A DNA stretch of 8,359 nt from Wenzhouxiangella sp. (lineage in GTDB: Bacteria; Pseudomonadota; Gammaproteobacteria; Xanthomonadales; Wenzhouxiangellaceae), in the NCBI GenBank assembly GCA_021767625.1, contig JAASTB010000079.1, positions 1 through 8,359 on the forward strand, read 5' to 3'. Each line of letters starts with the position of its first letter. Position 1 is the first letter of the stretch. The position numbers and the translations under genes are program-made. Under the pieces are notes generated by a model. It did no database searches. It was not told where the DNA came from and saw only the letters and a list, made by a program, of their open reading frames with translations. Below are positions 6,163 through 8,359 of the stretch, piece by piece.

Positions 6163-6798
6163 ATGGGCTCCGGAATTCGATACGCCGTTGCCGTCGTGCT
6201 GGCCATCGTGGTCACGCTGGTGACCTTCTACATCATGCATACCCTGATCTCGGGTGCCGGTGGCGAGCGCGAACAGCTCGAGCCGCCGCCGGGTATTCGC
6301 TTCGGGCCGGTCGAGATCGACGAAACGGTCGAGGAGCGCGATCGGCGTCGTCCGCCGCCGCCGCCGCCGCCCGAAGAGCCGCCGCCGCCGCCGGAGATGG
6401 AAATCGCGCAGATGGAGCAGCAGGTCCAGGACATGCCCGACATGGACATGCCCGATCTCGATCTGTCGATGTCGGGCACGGGGCCGTTCCTGGGTTCGAT
6501 GAGCCAGGCCGATCGCAACGCCGAGGGCGATGTCGTGCCCCTGGTGCGCATCCAGCCCCAGTATCCGCGTGACGCCGCCGTGGCGCAGATCGAGGGCTAT
6601 GTGACGATCCAGTTCACGATCGACGAGACCGGATCGGTTCGCTCGCCGCGCGTGATCGACTCACAGCCGCCGCGCGTGTTCGACCGAGAAGCGATTCGCG
6701 CGATCCTGCGCTGGAAATTCAAGCCCCGCGTCGTCGACGGCCAGGCCGTGGAACGTCAGGCGACCCAGACCATCGACTTCACTCTGGACGACGCATGA
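6163..6798 (+). CDS. tonB: TonB2-type energy transducer
   Basis: TonB spans the periplasm to pull on the TonB boxes of outer-membrane receptors. The 211-residue product is short for TonB and of the TonB2 class. It has one N-terminal membrane anchor (about 7-30), then a Pro-rich linker with seven prolines at 64-70 and five at 73-77. A Met/Asp/Pro segment DMPDMDMPDLDLSMSG (90-105) comes next, then GPFLG (107-111). The C-terminal domain at about 124-211 contains QPQYPRDA (131-138), EGYVTIQFTIDETGSV (144-159) and FDREAIRAILRWKFKP (173-188), the conserved TonB_C core. The anchor lacks the SxxxH pattern of classical TonB; its only histidine is His26 near the periplasmic end. Its ATG follows a strong ribosome site, and its stop overlaps the TPR gene as ATGA. 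Confidence 0.94.
   Translation: MGSGIRYAVAVVLAIVVTLVTFYIMHTLISGAGGEREQLEPPPGIRFGPVEIDETVEERDRRRPPPPPPPEEPPPPPEMEIAQMEQQVQDMPDMDMPDLDLSMSGTGPFLGSMSQADRNAEGDVVPLVRIQPQYPRDAAVAQIEGYVTIQFTIDETGSVRSPRVIDSQPPRVFDREAIRAILRWKFKPRVVDGQAVERQATQTIDFTLDDA
6352..6393 (+). repeat. CCG triplet tracts encoding the TonB polyproline linker
   Basis: Six perfect CCG codons plus one CCC (6352-6372) are separated by GAA GAG from five more CCG codons (6379-6393). They encode prolines 64-70 and 73-77 of TonB. Such uniform triplets can change copy number in frame, which would alter the length of the rigid periplasmic linker. Confidence 0.8.
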
Positions 6799-8069
6799 TG
6801 AAGACTGCCAACATTGTTTTGCTGAGCGCGCTGTTCGTGGTTTCGGGTCAGGCCTTCGGCCAGACCGAGGTGGCGGGTTATCAGTGCGGCGTGGAGCGCG
6901 AGGTGTCGGCCGGTGCGCTCACCGAGCGAACCTACAACCGACTCAGCGATATCTACGAGATGATCGGCGAGGACAACTACGCCGAGGCCTACCCGGCGCT
7001 CGAGTCCTTGCTGGAACGCAACCGCACCGACGAATACGCCAGCGCCACGATCCTGCAGGCGATGGCCTTCGTTCGCGCCCAGCAGGAGCAGTACGAAGAC
7101 GCGATCAACTTCTTCAAGCGCGCAATCGACCTGAACCAGCTGCCCAACAGCCAGCACTACCAGATGATCCTGCAGGTCGCGCAGCTCTATTACACGATAG
7201 ATCGCTTCAACGACGCGCTGGACCAGCTCGATATCTGGTTCTGCGTCACCCCCGACGAGCAGGAAAACAAGGTCGACGTGTGGGTCATGAAGGCCAGTAT
7301 CCACGCCCAGATCGAGGAGTTTCGCGAAGCGATTACGGCCATCGAACGCGCCATCGCGCTGTCCGACGAGCCCAAGGAGCAGTGGTACCAGCTGAAGCTG
7401 GGTATGCACTTCGAACTCGAGGAGTACGCCGCGGCCGCTGATGTGCTTCAGATCCTGATTCGCATGAACCCGGAAAAGAAGAGCTACTGGGTCCAGCTGG
7501 CTTCGGTCTACGTCCAGCTGGATCGCAACCGCGATTCCATGGCCGTGCTGTCGCTCGCCTACCGCAAGGGGCTGCTCGACAAGCAGGGCGAATACATGCA
7601 GCTGGCCAGCCTGCAGCAGGAATTCGACTTTCCGCGCAAGGCTGCCGAGGTGCTCCAGGATGGCCTCGAGCGGGGCATCGTCGAGAATACCCGTCGCAAC
7701 TGGGAAATGGCCGGTGGCGCCTGGTACGAGGCCAAGGAACTGGAGCGTGCGCTCGACGCCTATGAACGGGCAGGTGCACAATCGACGGACGGCAAGATCG
7801 ACCTCCAGAGAGCCTTTATCCTGACCGACCAGGAGCGCTGGGAAGAAGCCGTCGAAGCGCTCAGCCGAGCGGTCGAACTTGGCGGTCTGTCGGACAGCCA
7901 GACGGGCAATGCATACTTGTTGCTGGGGACCGCCCTGTACAACACGGGCGACGTGGATGGCGCGCTGGAAGCCTTTAACGAGGCAACGGATTATGGCAGA
8001 GTAGAAACTGCTGCGAGGGAGTGGATGAACCATATCCGCAATGAACGCTCTCGCCGGGCGAGTAGTTAG
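6795..8069 (+). CDS. Secreted TPR-repeat protein, last gene of the TonB2 operon
   Basis: This 424-residue protein starts with a signal peptide: Lys3, a hydrophobic core at about 6-18, and a QAFG-type cleavage site before Gln23. The rest is almost wholly helical tetratricopeptide repeats, about ten units by eye from residue 45 to 410. Clear examples are AMAFVRAQQEQYEDAINFFK, AQIEEFREAITAIERAIAL and LLGTALYNTGDVDGALEAFN, each with the usual small and bulky residues of TPR helices A and B. TPR proteins are protein-binding scaffolds, so it probably acts in the periplasm as an adaptor for TonB, TtpC or receptors; that is inference from position. Similar TPR genes close TtpC-type TonB2 operons in other gammaproteobacteria, from memory. 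The ATGA overlap with tonB implies coupled translation. Two cysteines, Cys32 and Cys150, are present. There is no lipobox. Confidence 0.87.
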   Translation: MMKTANIVLLSALFVVSGQAFGQTEVAGYQCGVEREVSAGALTERTYNRLSDIYEMIGEDNYAEAYPALESLLERNRTDEYASATILQAMAFVRAQQEQYEDAINFFKRAIDLNQLPNSQHYQMILQVAQLYYTIDRFNDALDQLDIWFCVTPDEQENKVDVWVMKASIHAQIEEFREAITAIERAIALSDEPKEQWYQLKLGMHFELEEYAAAADVLQILIRMNPEKKSYWVQLASVYVQLDRNRDSMAVLSLAYRKGLLDKQGEYMQLASLQQEFDFPRKAAEVLQDGLERGIVENTRRNWEMAGGAWYEAKELERALDAYERAGAQSTDGKIDLQRAFILTDQERWEEAVEALSRAVELGGLSDSQTGNAYLLLGTALYNTGDVDGALEAFNEATDYGRVETAAREWMNHIRNERSRRASS

Positions 8070-8075
8070 ATAATC

Positions 8076-8099
8076 CTGATCACGACCCAGGGAGGTCAG
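8076..8099 (+). promoter_or_regulatory. Strong ribosome site of the H1-like gene, possibly within a small hairpin
   Basis: AGGGAGGT at 8089-8096 is a near-ideal Shine-Dalgarno whose GGAGG core ends 8 bases before the ATG at 8104. CTGATC (8076-8081) can pair with GGTCAG (8094-8099) with one G-U pair and a 12-base loop, which would bury part of the site. The stem is short, so regulation by it is speculative. No T-run follows, so it is not an intrinsic terminator of the upstream operon. Confidence 0.4.
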
Positions 8100-8103
8100 C
8101 ATC

Positions 8104-8359
<256 letters not shown>

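Overview
The window reads as chromosomal DNA from a high-GC (roughly 60-65% by eye) gammaproteobacterium. The divergent pepA / lptF-lptG arrangement is a classic gammaproteobacterial layout, and the TtpC-type TonB2 cluster is also typical of this class. A Chromatiales- or Xanthomonadales-like lineage is plausible from the composition and the lysine-rich histone-like protein, but this cannot be fixed without a database search. No rRNA, tRNA, insertion sequence, phage gene or CRISPR array is visible.

Left part (1-2897). The first 167 bases are the 5' end of pepA (leucyl aminopeptidase) on the minus strand. An 85-base intergenic stretch separates it from lptF and lptG, which are translationally coupled on the plus strand and encode the two membrane subunits of the LptB2FG lipopolysaccharide extractor. 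Convergent with lptG lies a small RDD-family membrane protein on the minus strand. Its start codon is uncertain.

Central part (2898-8069). A tightly packed six-gene plus-strand operon encodes, in order: a secreted coiled-coil DUF3450 protein; a TtpC-like protein (signal peptide, periplasmic coiled coil, C-terminal MotA/TolQ/ExbB domain); a short ExbB; an ExbD; a short TonB; and a secreted protein of about ten TPR repeats. Three junctions overlap by ATGA or a few codons, and exbD-tonB is separated by two bases. Only exbB-exbD has a real gap. This is a TonB2-type energy-transducing system: ExbB/ExbD (with TtpC) would use proton motive force to drive TonB, which acts on outer-membrane receptors. 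DUF3450, the TtpC N-terminus and the TPR protein give it an unusually large periplasmic accessory set whose function is not clear from sequence. No receptor gene is present, so the substrate is unknown.

Right end (8070-8359). After a 34-base gap with a strong ribosome binding site, a gene begins for a lysine-rich, histone H1-like protein. It enters a perfect tandem array of a 15-base unit (Ala-Ser-Lys-Lys-Lys) that runs off the window edge. It is probably a DNA-binding protein unrelated to the TonB system, although no clear terminator separates the two.
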